A DNA stretch of 58,127 nucleotides from contig DATJTX010000032.1 in NCBI GenBank assembly GCA_035502855.1, forward strand, positions 1 to 58,127. The letters are read 5' to 3'. Origin of the DNA: Candidatus Baltobacteraceae bacterium (GTDB lineage: Bacteria > Vulcanimicrobiota > Vulcanimicrobiia > Vulcanimicrobiales > Vulcanimicrobiaceae). The notes beneath the pieces are model-generated. The model saw only the letters and a program-made list of their open reading frames with translations, made no database searches and was not told the origin of the DNA. Positions 49,781 to 58,127 of this stretch are shown piece by piece. The translations under genes were made by a program, and so were the position numbers. Positions within the stretch are counted from its first letter, which is position 1; each line of letters begins with the position of its first letter.

Positions 49781-51214
49781 ATGGAACAACTCTTGCAAAA
49801 GCGCACCAAAATCGTGGCGACCATCGGACCGGCGTCGCGCGAGCGGAACGTGATGCGTTCGCTCTTCGCTTCGGGTACCAACGTCGCACGATTGAACTTC
49901 TCTCACGGAACACCACAAGATCACGCCGAGGTCATCGCGATCGTGCGCGATATCGCAAAGGAACTCGATATCCACATCGCGATTTTGCAGGATCTCCCAG
50001 GACCAAAGGTGCGCACTGGAAAGCTGCGCGACGACCTTGCAAGCGTGCGGTTGGAAAGCGGGTCGCCGTTCGTATTGACGACCGACGACGTGCCGGGCGA
50101 TTCGGCGCGCATCAGCGTGCAGTACAAGGATCTGCCCAATGACGTCGCGGTCGGAAACCGCATCTATCTGCAAGACGGCCAGATCACGCTACGCATCACG
50201 GGCAAGACCGCGACCGAAATCGAGACCACGGTCGAGTACGGCGGAGATCTCCGCTCGACGCAAGGAATCAACTATCCCGACGGTTCGCTCAACATCCCGT
50301 CGGTCACCGACCGCGACTTCGAGTTCCTCGCCTTCGGGCTCGAACAGCAGGTGGACTACGTTGCGGTCTCGTTCGTTCGGTCAGCCGACGACATCGTTCG
50401 CGTGAAGTCGTTCATGGCCGAACGCGGGCACGACATCCCGGTAATCGCAAAGATCGAAAAACACGAAGCGCTCGAGGATCTCGACAATATCGTCGACACC
50501 GCCGACGGCGTCATGGTCGCGCGCGGCGACCTCGGCATCGAGATTCCACTCGAACAGGTTCCGCTCGTGCAAAAGGCGATCATCGCCAAGTGCAACCGGG
50601 CGAGCAAACCCGTGATCACGGCGACACAAATGCTCGAATCGATGACGTTCAGCTCGAAGCCTACTCGTGCCGAAGTCGCCGACGTAGCAAATGCGATACT
50701 CGACGGGACCGACGCGGTGATGCTTTCCGGCGAGACCGCGCGCGGTCAGTATCCGACCGAGGCGGTGAGGACGATGGCCGAGATCGCACGCGAAGTCGAG
50801 AAAAGCTATCCGCATGCGATGCTGCGCGAACGCCGGCTCGCAGGCATGAGCCCAACGGTTGCGACCTCGATTGCCGAAGCGGCGACGCGCGCGGCCGACG
50901 AGCTCTACGTCCAATTCATCGCAACCGGCACGACTACGGGCAACACGGCGCATCACATTGCCGCCTTCCGCCCGCGCGCGCGCATCATCGCGCTGACGCC
51001 CTCGCCCGAAGTCGCGCGTCGCCTCGCGCTGCTATGGGGAACCGAAGCGCTGCTGATCGAGCGCTACAATTCGTTCGACGTGTTGCTCTTCATGACCGAG
51101 CAGCGGATGCTCCAAGCGGGCATCGTGCGCTCGAAAGACCTCATCGCCTTCACCACCGGCATGCCGGTCGGCTCCGGTGGCACCAATCTCTTGAAGATCC
51201 ACGAGATCCCCTGA
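49781..51214 (+). CDS. pyk: Pyruvate kinase
   Basis: The 477-aa glycolytic enzyme converts phosphoenolpyruvate and ADP to pyruvate and ATP. It shows KIVATIGPAS, RLNFSHGTPQDH, LQDLPGPKVRTGKL, the catalytic lysine region VIAKIEKHEAL, DGVMVARGDLGIEI and TQMLESM, then the C-terminal allosteric domain. The start is ATG 49781; the upstream frame overlaps the divergent TonB-like gene. It converges on the lipoprotein gene at 51233 with an 18-base gap. Confidence 0.96.
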   Translation: MEQLLQKRTKIVATIGPASRERNVMRSLFASGTNVARLNFSHGTPQDHAEVIAIVRDIAKELDIHIAILQDLPGPKVRTGKLRDDLASVRLESGSPFVLTTDDVPGDSARISVQYKDLPNDVAVGNRIYLQDGQITLRITGKTATEIETTVEYGGDLRSTQGINYPDGSLNIPSVTDRDFEFLAFGLEQQVDYVAVSFVRSADDIVRVKSFMAERGHDIPVIAKIEKHEALEDLDNIVDTADGVMVARGDLGIEIPLEQVPLVQKAIIAKCNRASKPVITATQMLESMTFSSKPTRAEVADVANAILDGTDAVMLSGETARGQYPTEAVRTMAEIAREVEKSYPHAMLRERRLAGMSPTVATSIAEAATRAADELYVQFIATGTTTGNTAHHIAAFRPRARIIALTPSPEVARRLALLWGTEALLIERYNSFDVLLFMTEQRMLQAGIVRSKDLIAFTTGMPVGSGGTNLLKIHEIP

Positions 51215-51232
51215 TCTCTTCGCAGGCCCGCG

Positions 51233-52777
51233 CTACGTGCAGCCGTTTCCGCCCGGCGTCGTCAGGACCCATGCGTCGTTAGACGCAACCGGAAGCGGGT
51301 TGGTTACCGCACGCCCTTCGAGATCGGTGTAGGTGTGGTCCGACGGCAGCGTCGCGTTTTCGGTTCCGTCGCCCCCTGAGTTCACCACGACCATGCCGTT
51401 CTGAAAGCGCCGGTAGTAGATTTGCTGGTTGACGCTGTCCTCGTACATCGCGCTGCACGGCGGCCCGAGCGCCGTCGCGTACTCTTGATGATAGTTCTCG
51501 ACGCCGTATCCGTAGGTCGAGCCGTTGTTCGCCGCGGCGAAGAGGTCGGCGTTGCCTTCGTTCCCCATCATATAGGTCCCGATCGCGTACTCGAGCTGAT
51601 CGCTCGTGACGCTGGTCTGCCCGTTGAGCGTGAAGCGATCGATGTCGATGAAGGCGACGCCCTGCGCCTCGACCCACTCCATGTACTTGTATGTGCTCAT
51701 GAAGAATGAGGCGAGCGACGAGGACTGATAGTTGCCGTAGTCCGAGAAGCCGTCTTCATCGACTTCGCCGTCGACGTTGCTTATCAGCGCCTGTTCGTTT
51801 TGGCTGCTCGTGCTGCCGATCGGATGATTCGCGATCACGGCAAGACCCGCGGACGACGCTGCTTGCTTGGCGTCCGCGACCCAATTCAAGATGTCTTGCG
51901 TCCATGTCGGGTCGCTCGGCCCCGAGTAGACGGTGTTGAACGTTCCGTCGTCATTCCACGTCCCGCACGCATACTCGCCCGTGTTCTCGGTTTGGCCTAA
52001 CTCCGGATTCCCCCCGACCATGAAGTCATCGAAGATTACTTCGTCGAGCGCGAGCGCATTGTAATCGTTGGCCTGCGCATACGAGATCAGGCTTTGAACC
52101 TGATACTGCACGACGTCGGGGTCGTGAAAATTCAGCGGAACGTCGGCATATGAGTCGCTCGGCACGTAGGCGTAATCGTGGGTTGGCGTCCCGTTCGACG
52201 AGCAGGCGTAGAGGATCCAATCGGGATGATTTTGCTGCCACCATTGCAAGTTGTGGCCGGAGACCATGATGTTGTCTTCTTCGATGATGTAATAGCGGGA
52301 AATCAGCGCCTGCGGATTGGCCGATTGCCATGCCTGCGGCGAGAAGGACGCCCACACCAGATCGTAGCGGCTTGCGTCCGAGGCAATCTGCGAGCTGCTC
52401 ATCTCTGCGCCGGTGCTCGGAAAGTAGTCGAAGATCTGCGCGAGACCGACGCGCCCGTAGGTGCTGCGTATCTTGGACGATTTATCGGGCGGCTCGTAGT
52501 CGGTGTACGGCGTAGGCGTCGCGGTCGGATTCGCCGTCGGCGACGTAGATGGATGCACCGTCGGCGAGGCCGTCGGGTGTGACGTCGGCGAGCCCACCGG
52601 CGTCGGTGATCCTGCCGGAGTGGACGATGGCTTCCCGCTCGGCCGCGCGGAAGCGGGGGCGCTCGGCACGATCGTTGGAATTGCACCGCCGCCGCCGCCC
52701 GAGCCGCCGCCGCCTCCGCCGCACGCGACCGAGGAAAGTGTGACCAGCAAAAACGCCGCGAGTCGCGCCGGCTTCAT
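51233..52777 (-). CDS. Putative glycosidase lipoprotein, GHL15 type
   Basis: The 514-aa lipoprotein (SSVACGGGG lipobox, then a Gly stretch and a Ser/Pro/Thr linker with PTASPTVHPSTSPTANPT) carries a TIM-barrel-like domain with the pattern of hypothetical glycosyl hydrolase family 15. Examples are NLQWWQQNHPDWILYACSSN, VPLNFHDPDVVQYQVQSLI, NALALDEVIFDDF and GEVDEDGFSDYG; the aspartates and glutamates of the last two are likely catalytic. A beta-sandwich end (NGMVVVNSGGDG, HTYTDLEGRAV) follows. It resembles in layout the lipoprotein at 26136-28055. Its substrate is unknown. Confidence 0.75.
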   Translation of the reverse strand: MKPARLAAFLLVTLSSVACGGGGGGSGGGGGAIPTIVPSAPASARPSGKPSSTPAGSPTPVGSPTSHPTASPTVHPSTSPTANPTATPTPYTDYEPPDKSSKIRSTYGRVGLAQIFDYFPSTGAEMSSSQIASDASRYDLVWASFSPQAWQSANPQALISRYYIIEEDNIMVSGHNLQWWQQNHPDWILYACSSNGTPTHDYAYVPSDSYADVPLNFHDPDVVQYQVQSLISYAQANDYNALALDEVIFDDFMVGGNPELGQTENTGEYACGTWNDDGTFNTVYSGPSDPTWTQDILNWVADAKQAASSAGLAVIANHPIGSTSSQNEQALISNVDGEVDEDGFSDYGNYQSSSLASFFMSTYKYMEWVEAQGVAFIDIDRFTLNGQTSVTSDQLEYAIGTYMMGNEGNADLFAAANNGSTYGYGVENYHQEYATALGPPCSAMYEDSVNQQIYYRRFQNGMVVVNSGGDGTENATLPSDHTYTDLEGRAVTNPLPVASNDAWVLTTPGGNGCT

Positions 52778-52848
52778 GGAATGTCAGCGTAGCAATTTCG
52801 CGCGCGCCGGAATTCCGCCGATCAGGGTAACGGACGAGGAGAAAAGTC

Positions 52849-53766
52849 CTAATCCACGAGCGGAGTCAAATCGAAGCGGCCGCGTTTCGCCGCCAGCGGC
52901 TTCCACAAATCGCCGACCTTTGCGATGCGCGCCGGCATGTTACCGATGTGAAAGTCGGCGATGTCGATCCCCGCCTCGACTTCGTCCCACGAGACCGGAG
53001 CGGAAACGGTCGCGCGCGGCGTCGGCCGAACCGAATAAACGCTCGCCAGCGTCGCGCCCCAACGGTTTTGATTGTAGTCGATCAAAACTCGGTCTTTCGG
53101 GCGTCTATCCTTGTGATAGGCGACCGTCGTGAGCTCCGGCGTGTGGTGCGAGAGCGCCACGGCGAACGCTTTGGCAAAGGTCCATACCTGCTTTTGCGTC
53201 GGCCCGCGCACGATCGGGACGTACACGTGCATGCCCTTCGAGCCCGTTGTCTTCGCATAGGCCGGCATACCGAGAGCCTGCAATCCGTCGCGGACGAGCA
53301 ACGCCACCTCGCGCACCATCGCAAAACTCGATTCGCCCGGATCCAGATCGAAATGCGCGTAGTCGGGCCGATCGACGTCGTCGCAGCGCGCGTACCAAGG
53401 ATTGAGGTCGATACAGCCGAGGTTGACCATCCAGAGCAGAGCCGCCGGATCGTCGATCACCGGAAAGTCGATGACGCTGCCCGATCCGTGTTCGATCGGG
53501 CAGGTCCTCAGCCACGGAGGATGCGGTTGCGGCACGCGCTTCATGAAGAAAAACTCGCCGGCCGCGCCGTTGGGGTAGCGCTTCATGACCATGGCACGGC
53601 CGGCAATGTGCGGCAGCAAAACGCCGGCGACGTCGGCGTAATATTGCAGCAGCCGGCCCTTCGTGGCGCCGATCTCCGGAAAGAAGACTTTCCCCAGGTT
53701 GGTAAGCGCGACGCGTTTGCGCCCGACGGCGACCGTGGCGTCGTCCCGGTCGCGTGGAATCGTCAT
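52849..53766 (-). CDS. Stand-alone LigD-type DNA/RNA polymerase domain (NHEJ)
   Basis: The 305-aa protein matches the primase-polymerase (PolDom) part of bacterial LigD: LTNLGKVFFPEIGATKGRL, GEFFFMKRVPQPHPPWL, and the two metal-binding aspartates in HFDLDPGE, then TTGSKGMHVYVPI and DYNQNRWGATLASVYSVRP. LigD's ligase and nuclease domains and Ku are absent here. The gene overlaps the recN stop by 4 bases, tying a gap-filling polymerase to a double-strand-break protein. Substrate range (DNA or ribonucleotides) is not readable from sequence. Confidence 0.9.
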   Translation of the reverse strand: MTIPRDRDDATVAVGRKRVALTNLGKVFFPEIGATKGRLLQYYADVAGVLLPHIAGRAMVMKRYPNGAAGEFFFMKRVPQPHPPWLRTCPIEHGSGSVIDFPVIDDPAALLWMVNLGCIDLNPWYARCDDVDRPDYAHFDLDPGESSFAMVREVALLVRDGLQALGMPAYAKTTGSKGMHVYVPIVRGPTQKQVWTFAKAFAVALSHHTPELTTVAYHKDRRPKDRVLIDYNQNRWGATLASVYSVRPTPRATVSAPVSWDEVEAGIDIADFHIGNMPARIAKVGDLWKPLAAKRGRFDLTPLVD

Positions 53767-55394
53767 CGCGCGCGCAGCAACATGCGTGCGTGCTCGAGCG
53801 CAACCTCGTGCGATTCACCTGAAAGCATGCGCGCCAGCTCGGCCGCGCGTTCTTCCTCGTCCGAGATCTCGCGTACGGCGATCGTCGTGCCACCCGGTTT
53901 TTCTTGTTTCTCGAGCACGTAGTGGCGATCGGACCACGTCGCGAGTTGCGCGAGGTGCGTGACGCAGATCACCTGCCCCTCTTGCGCGAGCCGGCCGATG
54001 CGCACGCCCACGGCCGTCGCCGTCTGGCCGCCGATGCCGGTATCGATTTCGTCGAAGATCAGCGCGGTGCGCTCGCGCGCGCCTGCGAGCACGACGACCA
54101 GGGCCAGCAAGACGCGCGAGAGCTCACCGCCGGAGGCAAGGCGCGCGAGCGGGCGAAGCGGCTCGCCTTTGTTTGCCGCAAACGCGAACTCGATCGGATC
54201 GAACGAAACCTCGAACCGTCCCGAGCCGAGCGCAAGCGCGGAAAACTCTTTGGTGACGGCGCTTTTCAGGCGCGCGGCCGCCTCCTCGCGAACCGTACGC
54301 AGACGCGCCTCGCCCGCGGCCAGTTCCGCTTCTGCCTCGCGCGACGCAGCCGTGAGGTGCGCGAGGCGTTCGTCGCGAGAATCAAACGTCTCGACCACGG
54401 CGCGCGACGCCGCCGCCGTTGCGCAGACCGCTTCGATCGTTCCCCCGTACTTGCGTTTGAGGCGGTCGAGCACGTCGAGCCTCGCGTTGATCGTTTCGAG
54501 CTCTGAGGGATCGAACTCCGTCGCCTCGAGCGCGCGCGCGAGACGCGTCGCGAGCTCACTCGTTTCGCTTTGAAGGGCGGCCGCGGCGTCGGCCATTGCC
54601 TGCAAATCACTCGAGATGTCGGCGATGCCGGCAAGCGCGCTGCTCGCCATGCCGAGCGCATCGGCCGCGCTGCCGTCGTCACCGCCGAGCGCTTCATGAG
54701 CCGTGCGCAAGGCGTGTGCGATGCGCTCGACGTTCTCCAGATACCGTCGGCGGACGCTCAATCGCTCGTCCTCGCCGGCTTGGGGCGCTAGGCCTTCGAT
54801 CTCTTCCAGCGCAAAACGCGCGTCTTCGTACCGTTCCTGCGCCCGGCGCTCGTCACCGTGCAACGCCCGGAGCTCCTGCGCGCACGCCTCGGCGCGTCTT
54901 CGCGCCGCTTCCACGGCATCGCGCGCGGCAATCGCCTTGGCGCCTCCAAAACGATCGAGCAGCTCCAGTTGATACGCCGGCGCAAGCAAGTGCTGGGCTT
55001 CGTGCTGTCCCACCATCTCGGCAATGTGAGCGCGAATCTCGCGGACGTAGCTTGCGGTCGCGATACGCCCGCCGATGCGCACGCTCGACTTTCCGGCGTC
55101 GCTCATCTCGCGCACGATCGTTGCGTCCTCACCGGGGTCGAGTGGATAGCCGTCGTCGGTCAGGCGCGCGCGCAGCTGACTGCCGGGCTCGAACGTCAGC
55201 GTTACCGTGGCGCGTCCGGCACCACGGCGCACGACGTCGGAGCTCGCACGCTCGCCGAGCACGAAGTCGAGGGCGCCCAGGATCATCGTTTTGCCCGATC
55301 CCGTCTCGCCGGTGAAGATCGTCGCACCGGAACTGAACTCGATCGCGCCGCGGGCGATCAAGCCGTAGTTCTCGATCTCCAGCCGCGTTAGCAT
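53763..55394 (-). CDS. recN: DNA repair ATPase RecN
   Basis: The 543-aa SMC-like protein acts at double-strand breaks. It has the Walker A loop FTGETGSGKTMILGAL at about 28-43, long coiled coils (residues about 170-370), the ABC signature LASGGELSRVLLAL and Walker B LIFDEIDTGIGG, and the tail HLAQLATWSDRHYVLEK. Lengths and spacing fit the family. It is 12 bases after nadK and is followed, with overlap, by the LigD-type polymerase gene. Confidence 0.95.
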   Translation of the reverse strand: MLTRLEIENYGLIARGAIEFSSGATIFTGETGSGKTMILGALDFVLGERASSDVVRRGAGRATVTLTFEPGSQLRARLTDDGYPLDPGEDATIVREMSDAGKSSVRIGGRIATASYVREIRAHIAEMVGQHEAQHLLAPAYQLELLDRFGGAKAIAARDAVEAARRRAEACAQELRALHGDERRAQERYEDARFALEEIEGLAPQAGEDERLSVRRRYLENVERIAHALRTAHEALGGDDGSAADALGMASSALAGIADISSDLQAMADAAAALQSETSELATRLARALEATEFDPSELETINARLDVLDRLKRKYGGTIEAVCATAAASRAVVETFDSRDERLAHLTAASREAEAELAAGEARLRTVREEAAARLKSAVTKEFSALALGSGRFEVSFDPIEFAFAANKGEPLRPLARLASGGELSRVLLALVVVLAGARERTALIFDEIDTGIGGQTATAVGVRIGRLAQEGQVICVTHLAQLATWSDRHYVLEKQEKPGGTTIAVREISDEEERAAELARMLSGESHEVALEHARMLLRAR

Positions 55395-55406
55395 GTCAGG
55401 CTGACC

Positions 55407-56285
55407 TTACCGCGTTACGGCCTTGATGGAAACACCCCAGCGCATCTTGTCGGTCAGACGTTCGAAGAACCGCAACGGTGAGAGACGTGCGAAGCGGACG
55501 ACCTTCGGGTAGCGGCGCACGTGGACGATCGAGTTGGGCTCGACGTCCGCCAGCACGTCACCATCGCATTCGAGATGCGCATGGGCGGCCTCGGAGTCGC
55601 TGCCGACGCCGATCTCCGAGCTTGCCGGCACGATGAGCGGACGCGAGAAGAGCGTATGCGGCAGTAGCGGTACGATGCCGAAGGCATCGACGCGCGGTGA
55701 GATGATCGACCCGCCGGCGGAAAGGAAGTACGCCGTCGAGCCGGTCGCGGTCGCAATGCAAATGCCGTCGGCGGGAATCTCCGCGATATGCTCGTTGTCG
55801 AGCGTCAAATCGAACGGGACGATACGCGAAACCTCGCCCTTGACGACGACGACGTCGTTGAGGGCGAAGTACTTGCGATTCGCGTACTCCGCCTCGAGCG
55901 CAGCCCGCTCGTCGATCAAAAGCCCCTCGTCGACGAGCTGCGGCAGCTGCGCGATGCGCGGATCGCCGTCGTCCAGCTCGGTGAGAAAGCCCAGCCGCCC
56001 GGTGTTGACGCCCAGCAACGGCACGCTGCCGATCTCGGTCGCAAGCCGCGCGGCGCGAAGGAGCGTTCCATCGCCGCCCACGGTGATGAAGAGCGCTGCG
56101 TCCTCTGCGCGCACACCGTTACTCGCCAGATCCGCGACGGCTTGCTGACCCTTCCAGGTCGCAACCTGATAGCCGCGCGAGCGAAAGCCGGCGGCAATTC
56201 GAGCGGCGAGCGCACGCGCCGAATCACGCGCGACGTCCACGTAGAGCGCAATGATTCGCTGGCCGATCGCAAGCTTGTTCATCAC
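55407..56285 (-). CDS. nadK: NAD kinase
   Basis: The 292-aa enzyme phosphorylates NAD to NADP. It has FITVGGDGTLLRAARLA near 67-83, GVNTGRLGFL, NDVVVVKGEVSRIVPFDL and ICIATATGSTAYFLSAGGSI, all standard. It follows tlyA with a 4-base overlap, and recN comes next. This order (tlyA-nadK-recN) is common in Gram-positive and many other bacteria. Confidence 0.96.
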   Translation of the reverse strand: MMNKLAIGQRIIALYVDVARDSARALAARIAAGFRSRGYQVATWKGQQAVADLASNGVRAEDAALFITVGGDGTLLRAARLATEIGSVPLLGVNTGRLGFLTELDDGDPRIAQLPQLVDEGLLIDERAALEAEYANRKYFALNDVVVVKGEVSRIVPFDLTLDNEHIAEIPADGICIATATGSTAYFLSAGGSIISPRVDAFGIVPLLPHTLFSRPLIVPASSEIGVGSDSEAAHAHLECDGDVLADVEPNSIVHVRRYPKVVRFARLSPLRFFERLTDKMRWGVSIKAVTR

Positions 56286-57067
56286 CGGTCACTCTGGCCT
56301 TCGCCGACGACCTGGTCGATCCGCTCGTCGCCGATCGCGACGGCGTCGCGTCGCAGCTCGACGAGGAACTCGCGATTCCCGGCGGGTCCGCGTAGCGGCG
56401 ACGCAACCAGTGCCGCAACGGGGACGCCGAGCGCCCCGGCCGCATCGCATACCTCGCGAAGCACGGCCCCGTGCACGGCCGGATCGCGGACCACGCCACC
56501 GCTCCCCAGGCGTGCCCGCCCGGCCTCGAACTGGGGTTTGACCAGCGCAACGATCCGTCCGCCCGGCGCGAGATAGCCGATGCAGCGGATGAGTATCGTT
56601 CGCAGCGAGATGAACGACGCATCGACCGTGATGACGTCGAACGGCGCATCGAATGCGTCATCGGGAAGATGCCGGAAGTTGGTGCGTTCGAGCACGTTGA
56701 CACGCGGATCGTTGCGCAGCCGCCAGTCGAGTTGCCCGTAGCCGACGTCGACCGCCGTTACGCCCAACGCCCCGCGTTGCAACAAGCAGTCCGTGAAACC
56801 GCCGGTCGAGGCGCCGACGTCGAGCGCGCGCAGCCCGCGAACGTCGATGCCGAACGCGTCGAGCGCCGCTTCGAGCTTCTCGCCGCCCCGGCTGACGAAA
56901 CGCCGCGGCGCCTCCACCGTGATCTGCGCGCGTTCGTCCACCCGTTGGCCCGCTTTCGCCGCAGGCTCGCCACCCACGCGCACGCGCCCTTCCATGATGA
57001 GACTACGGGCCTGCGAGCGCGAGATGCCCGCATGCTCGGCTACGGCCTCGTCAAGTCTTCGCATCAC
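56282..57067 (-). CDS. tlyA: TlyA-family 2'-O-methyltransferase (S4 plus FtsJ-like domains)
   Basis: The 261-aa protein has an S4 RNA-binding domain (1-62, ISRSQARSLIMEGRVRVGGE), then a methyltransferase domain with the SAM loop LDVGASTGGFTDCLLQRGA, DVITVDASFISLRTIL and VALVKPQFEAGRA. TlyA methylates the sugar of cytidines in 16S or 23S rRNA. It is overlapped by xseB (17 bases) and nadK (4 bases). Confidence 0.93.
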   Translation of the reverse strand: MMRRLDEAVAEHAGISRSQARSLIMEGRVRVGGEPAAKAGQRVDERAQITVEAPRRFVSRGGEKLEAALDAFGIDVRGLRALDVGASTGGFTDCLLQRGALGVTAVDVGYGQLDWRLRNDPRVNVLERTNFRHLPDDAFDAPFDVITVDASFISLRTILIRCIGYLAPGGRIVALVKPQFEAGRARLGSGGVVRDPAVHGAVLREVCDAAGALGVPVAALVASPLRGPAGNREFLVELRRDAVAIGDERIDQVVGEGQSDR

Positions 57068-57254
57068 CCATCGCGGCGTCGATCTGCTCTTGCGCGTTCT
57101 TGAGCAGCCCCTCGCATTCCGCGGCGAGCAGCTTCCCTTCCTTGAACAACTTCACCGCGTCGTCGAGCGATGGTTCGCCGCTTTCGAGCTGCTTGACGAT
57201 CTCCTCGAGACGCGCGAGTCTGGCCTCAAAGTTGTCGGGCTGCTTATCACTCAT
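57051..57254 (-). CDS. xseB: Exodeoxyribonuclease VII small subunit
   Basis: The 67-aa protein is typical in size: FEARLARLEEIVKQLESGEP and SLDDAVKLFKEGKLLAAECE form the helical hairpin of XseB. It partners XseA in the single-strand-specific exonuclease VII. It overlaps xseA by 8 bases and tlyA by 17. Confidence 0.95.
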   Translation of the reverse strand: MSDKQPDNFEARLARLEEIVKQLESGEPSLDDAVKLFKEGKLLAAECEGLLKNAQEQIDAAMGDAKT

Positions 57255-58127
57255 CGAGATGACCTTCTACACGCGCGAGCAACCCTCCGCGCTGCACTTT
57301 TGCTTCGATGAGCGCACCGGCGGGAACGCCGGCCGCGTCGCGAACCAACTTGCCGTCCAGCGTGATCATCGCGAAGCCTTGTGCCAGTGCGAGCTCGGGA
57401 TTGCGCCCGTTCAGGTTGGCGACGGCGAGTTGCAACCGGTGGGAAGCCGCCGCGAGCACGCGTGATGCCGCTGCCGGCAGACGCGTGCGCCCCTCGGTAA
57501 GCCGTCGAGCCAGCGTGCTCAGGCGCGCGAACGGCGACTGCGCGCCCAGACGCCGCTCCCGGTTCGCGAGACGATCGCGCTGTTTCGCAATCGGGTGCGA
57601 GAGCGCGTTGATCAGTCGCTGCGCCGCTAAATCCCGCCGCTGCACGGCGCGCAAGAGATGGCGCCGGATGCGTTCGTCGAGCTGCCCTTCGAGTTCACGA
57701 AGTCGGCCGACCGCTTCGATCCAAGAACGCGCCACGGCATGCGCGGCTTGCGTGGGCGTCTCGACAGCAAGGTCGGCGACGAGGTCGGCGATGTTGCGAT
57801 TGCGGGTATGGCCGAGCGCCGTCACCACCGGTATCCCTGCTCGCCAAATTGCACGAGCCGCGACTTCCGTATTGAACGGCTGCATGTCTTCAAACGATCC
57901 GCCGCCTCGCGTGACGACCACGAGGTCGACGCGCGCGCGTTCGGCTCGCTCGATTGCATCGGCGACCTCCAGCTCCGCGCCGAAACCTTGCACCTTGCTG
58001 CGGAAGAATCGCACGTCGACGTACGGTGCGATGCGGCGAAGGATGGTGCGAAAATCTTCCGCGGCATCGGCATCGGCCGAGATCAGCCCCACCAGCGTGG
58101 GGAACGACGGGAGCGCGCGCTTGCGCG
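57247..58127 (-). CDS. xseA: Exodeoxyribonuclease VII large subunit, C-terminal part (5' end outside window)
   Basis: The open frame runs to the window edge, so only about 292 residues are seen and the OB-fold N-terminus is missing. The visible part covers SFPTLVGLISADADAAEDF, VTRGGGSFEDMQPFN (catalytic core), VVTALGHTRNRNIADLVAD and the long coiled coil that carries XseB, ending at GHLDE. The product degrades single-stranded DNA in both directions. It heads the xseA-xseB-tlyA-nadK-recN unit. Confidence 0.95.
   Translation of the reverse strand, partial: RKRALPSFPTLVGLISADADAAEDFRTILRRIAPYVDVRFFRSKVQGFGAELEVADAIERAERARVDLVVVTRGGGSFEDMQPFNTEVAARAIWRAGIPVVTALGHTRNRNIADLVADLAVETPTQAAHAVARSWIEAVGRLRELEGQLDERIRRHLLRAVQRRDLAAQRLINALSHPIAKQRDRLANRERRLGAQSPFARLSTLARRLTEGRTRLPAAASRVLAAASHRLQLAVANLNGRNPELALAQGFAMITLDGKLVRDAAGVPAGALIEAKVQRGGLLARVEGHLDE

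Noticed and set aside
48605-50173. 522-codon minus-strand frame across the TonB-like gene and pyk
   Set aside because: It runs antisense through pyruvate kinase and out of frame through the Pro-rich gene; no recognisable domain.

Overview
The window is a 58 kb piece of a high-GC bacterial chromosome, dense with genes and mostly coding. It carries standard housekeeping blocks (rimP-nusA-ylxR-infB-rbfA-nrnA-truB-ribF, lepA-rdgB, recN-nadK-tlyA-xseB-xseA, tig, pyk), seven tRNA genes and the SRP RNA. Lipoprotein signal peptides, a TonB-like N-terminus and a TlpA-type thioredoxin point to a cell with an elaborate envelope, and homogentisate dioxygenase, HPPD and EgtB point to aerobic life. The mixture resembles poorly cultured lineages such as Candidatus Eremiobacterota (WPS-2), but that is an impression from gene content and not a demonstrated placement.

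Region by region: 1-300 holds the 3' end of a TnpB-type insertion element that breaks an alpha/beta-hydrolase gene. 318-10774 is a long minus-strand run: a secreted protein, NADP isocitrate dehydrogenase, an oligopeptide-type binding lipoprotein, EgtB, a PAS/GGDEF/EAL protein, aldehyde dehydrogenase, deoxyribose-phosphate aldolase and a membrane-anchored protein. 10818-15302 is a tyrosine/homogentisate degradation cluster (hpd, an unrecognised 290-aa gene, fahA, hmgA). 15312-21131 has a CDGSH protein, a PEBP-family protein, the SRP RNA, and a plus-strand series ending in lepA, rdgB and a GNAT gene.

21190-24675 holds two tRNA clusters around a membrane GGDEF/EAL protein. 24740-28315 is an accessory patch: overlapping secreted-protein genes, a visibly lower-GC lipoprotein gene of glycoside-hydrolase-like architecture, and a remnant of a neighbouring gene's 3' end lying on its far side. 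28261-37154 is a surface-glycan locus (two glycosyltransferases, two NodB-like deacetylase-fold proteins, PHP phosphoesterase, ATP-grasp ligase, left-handed beta-helix acyltransferase, short-chain reductase) whose minus-strand genes overlap end to end.

37313-37654 has tRNA-Leu and tRNA-Gly around a long inverted repeat. Trigger factor then meets a 277-bp foldback element at 39063-39339. The element is flanked by CTAG, and each CTAG copy supplies the TAG stop codon of one of the two convergent genes. 39340-47992 is the translation/RNA operon on the minus strand, with an apparent AUA start for ylxR, direct repeats before infB and a palindrome-rich N-terminal extension of RimP. 48334-58127 has a proline-rich TonB-like protein, pyruvate kinase, a second glycoside-hydrolase-like lipoprotein and a DNA-repair operon in which a stand-alone LigD-type polymerase is translationally coupled to recN.

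The most unusual items are the CTAG-flanked foldback element, the lipoprotein gene bracketed by paralogous 3'-end repeats, the 290-aa gene where a maleylacetoacetate isomerase would be expected, the AUA start of ylxR, and the TnpB insertion. No CRISPR array, prophage or complete defence system was seen.
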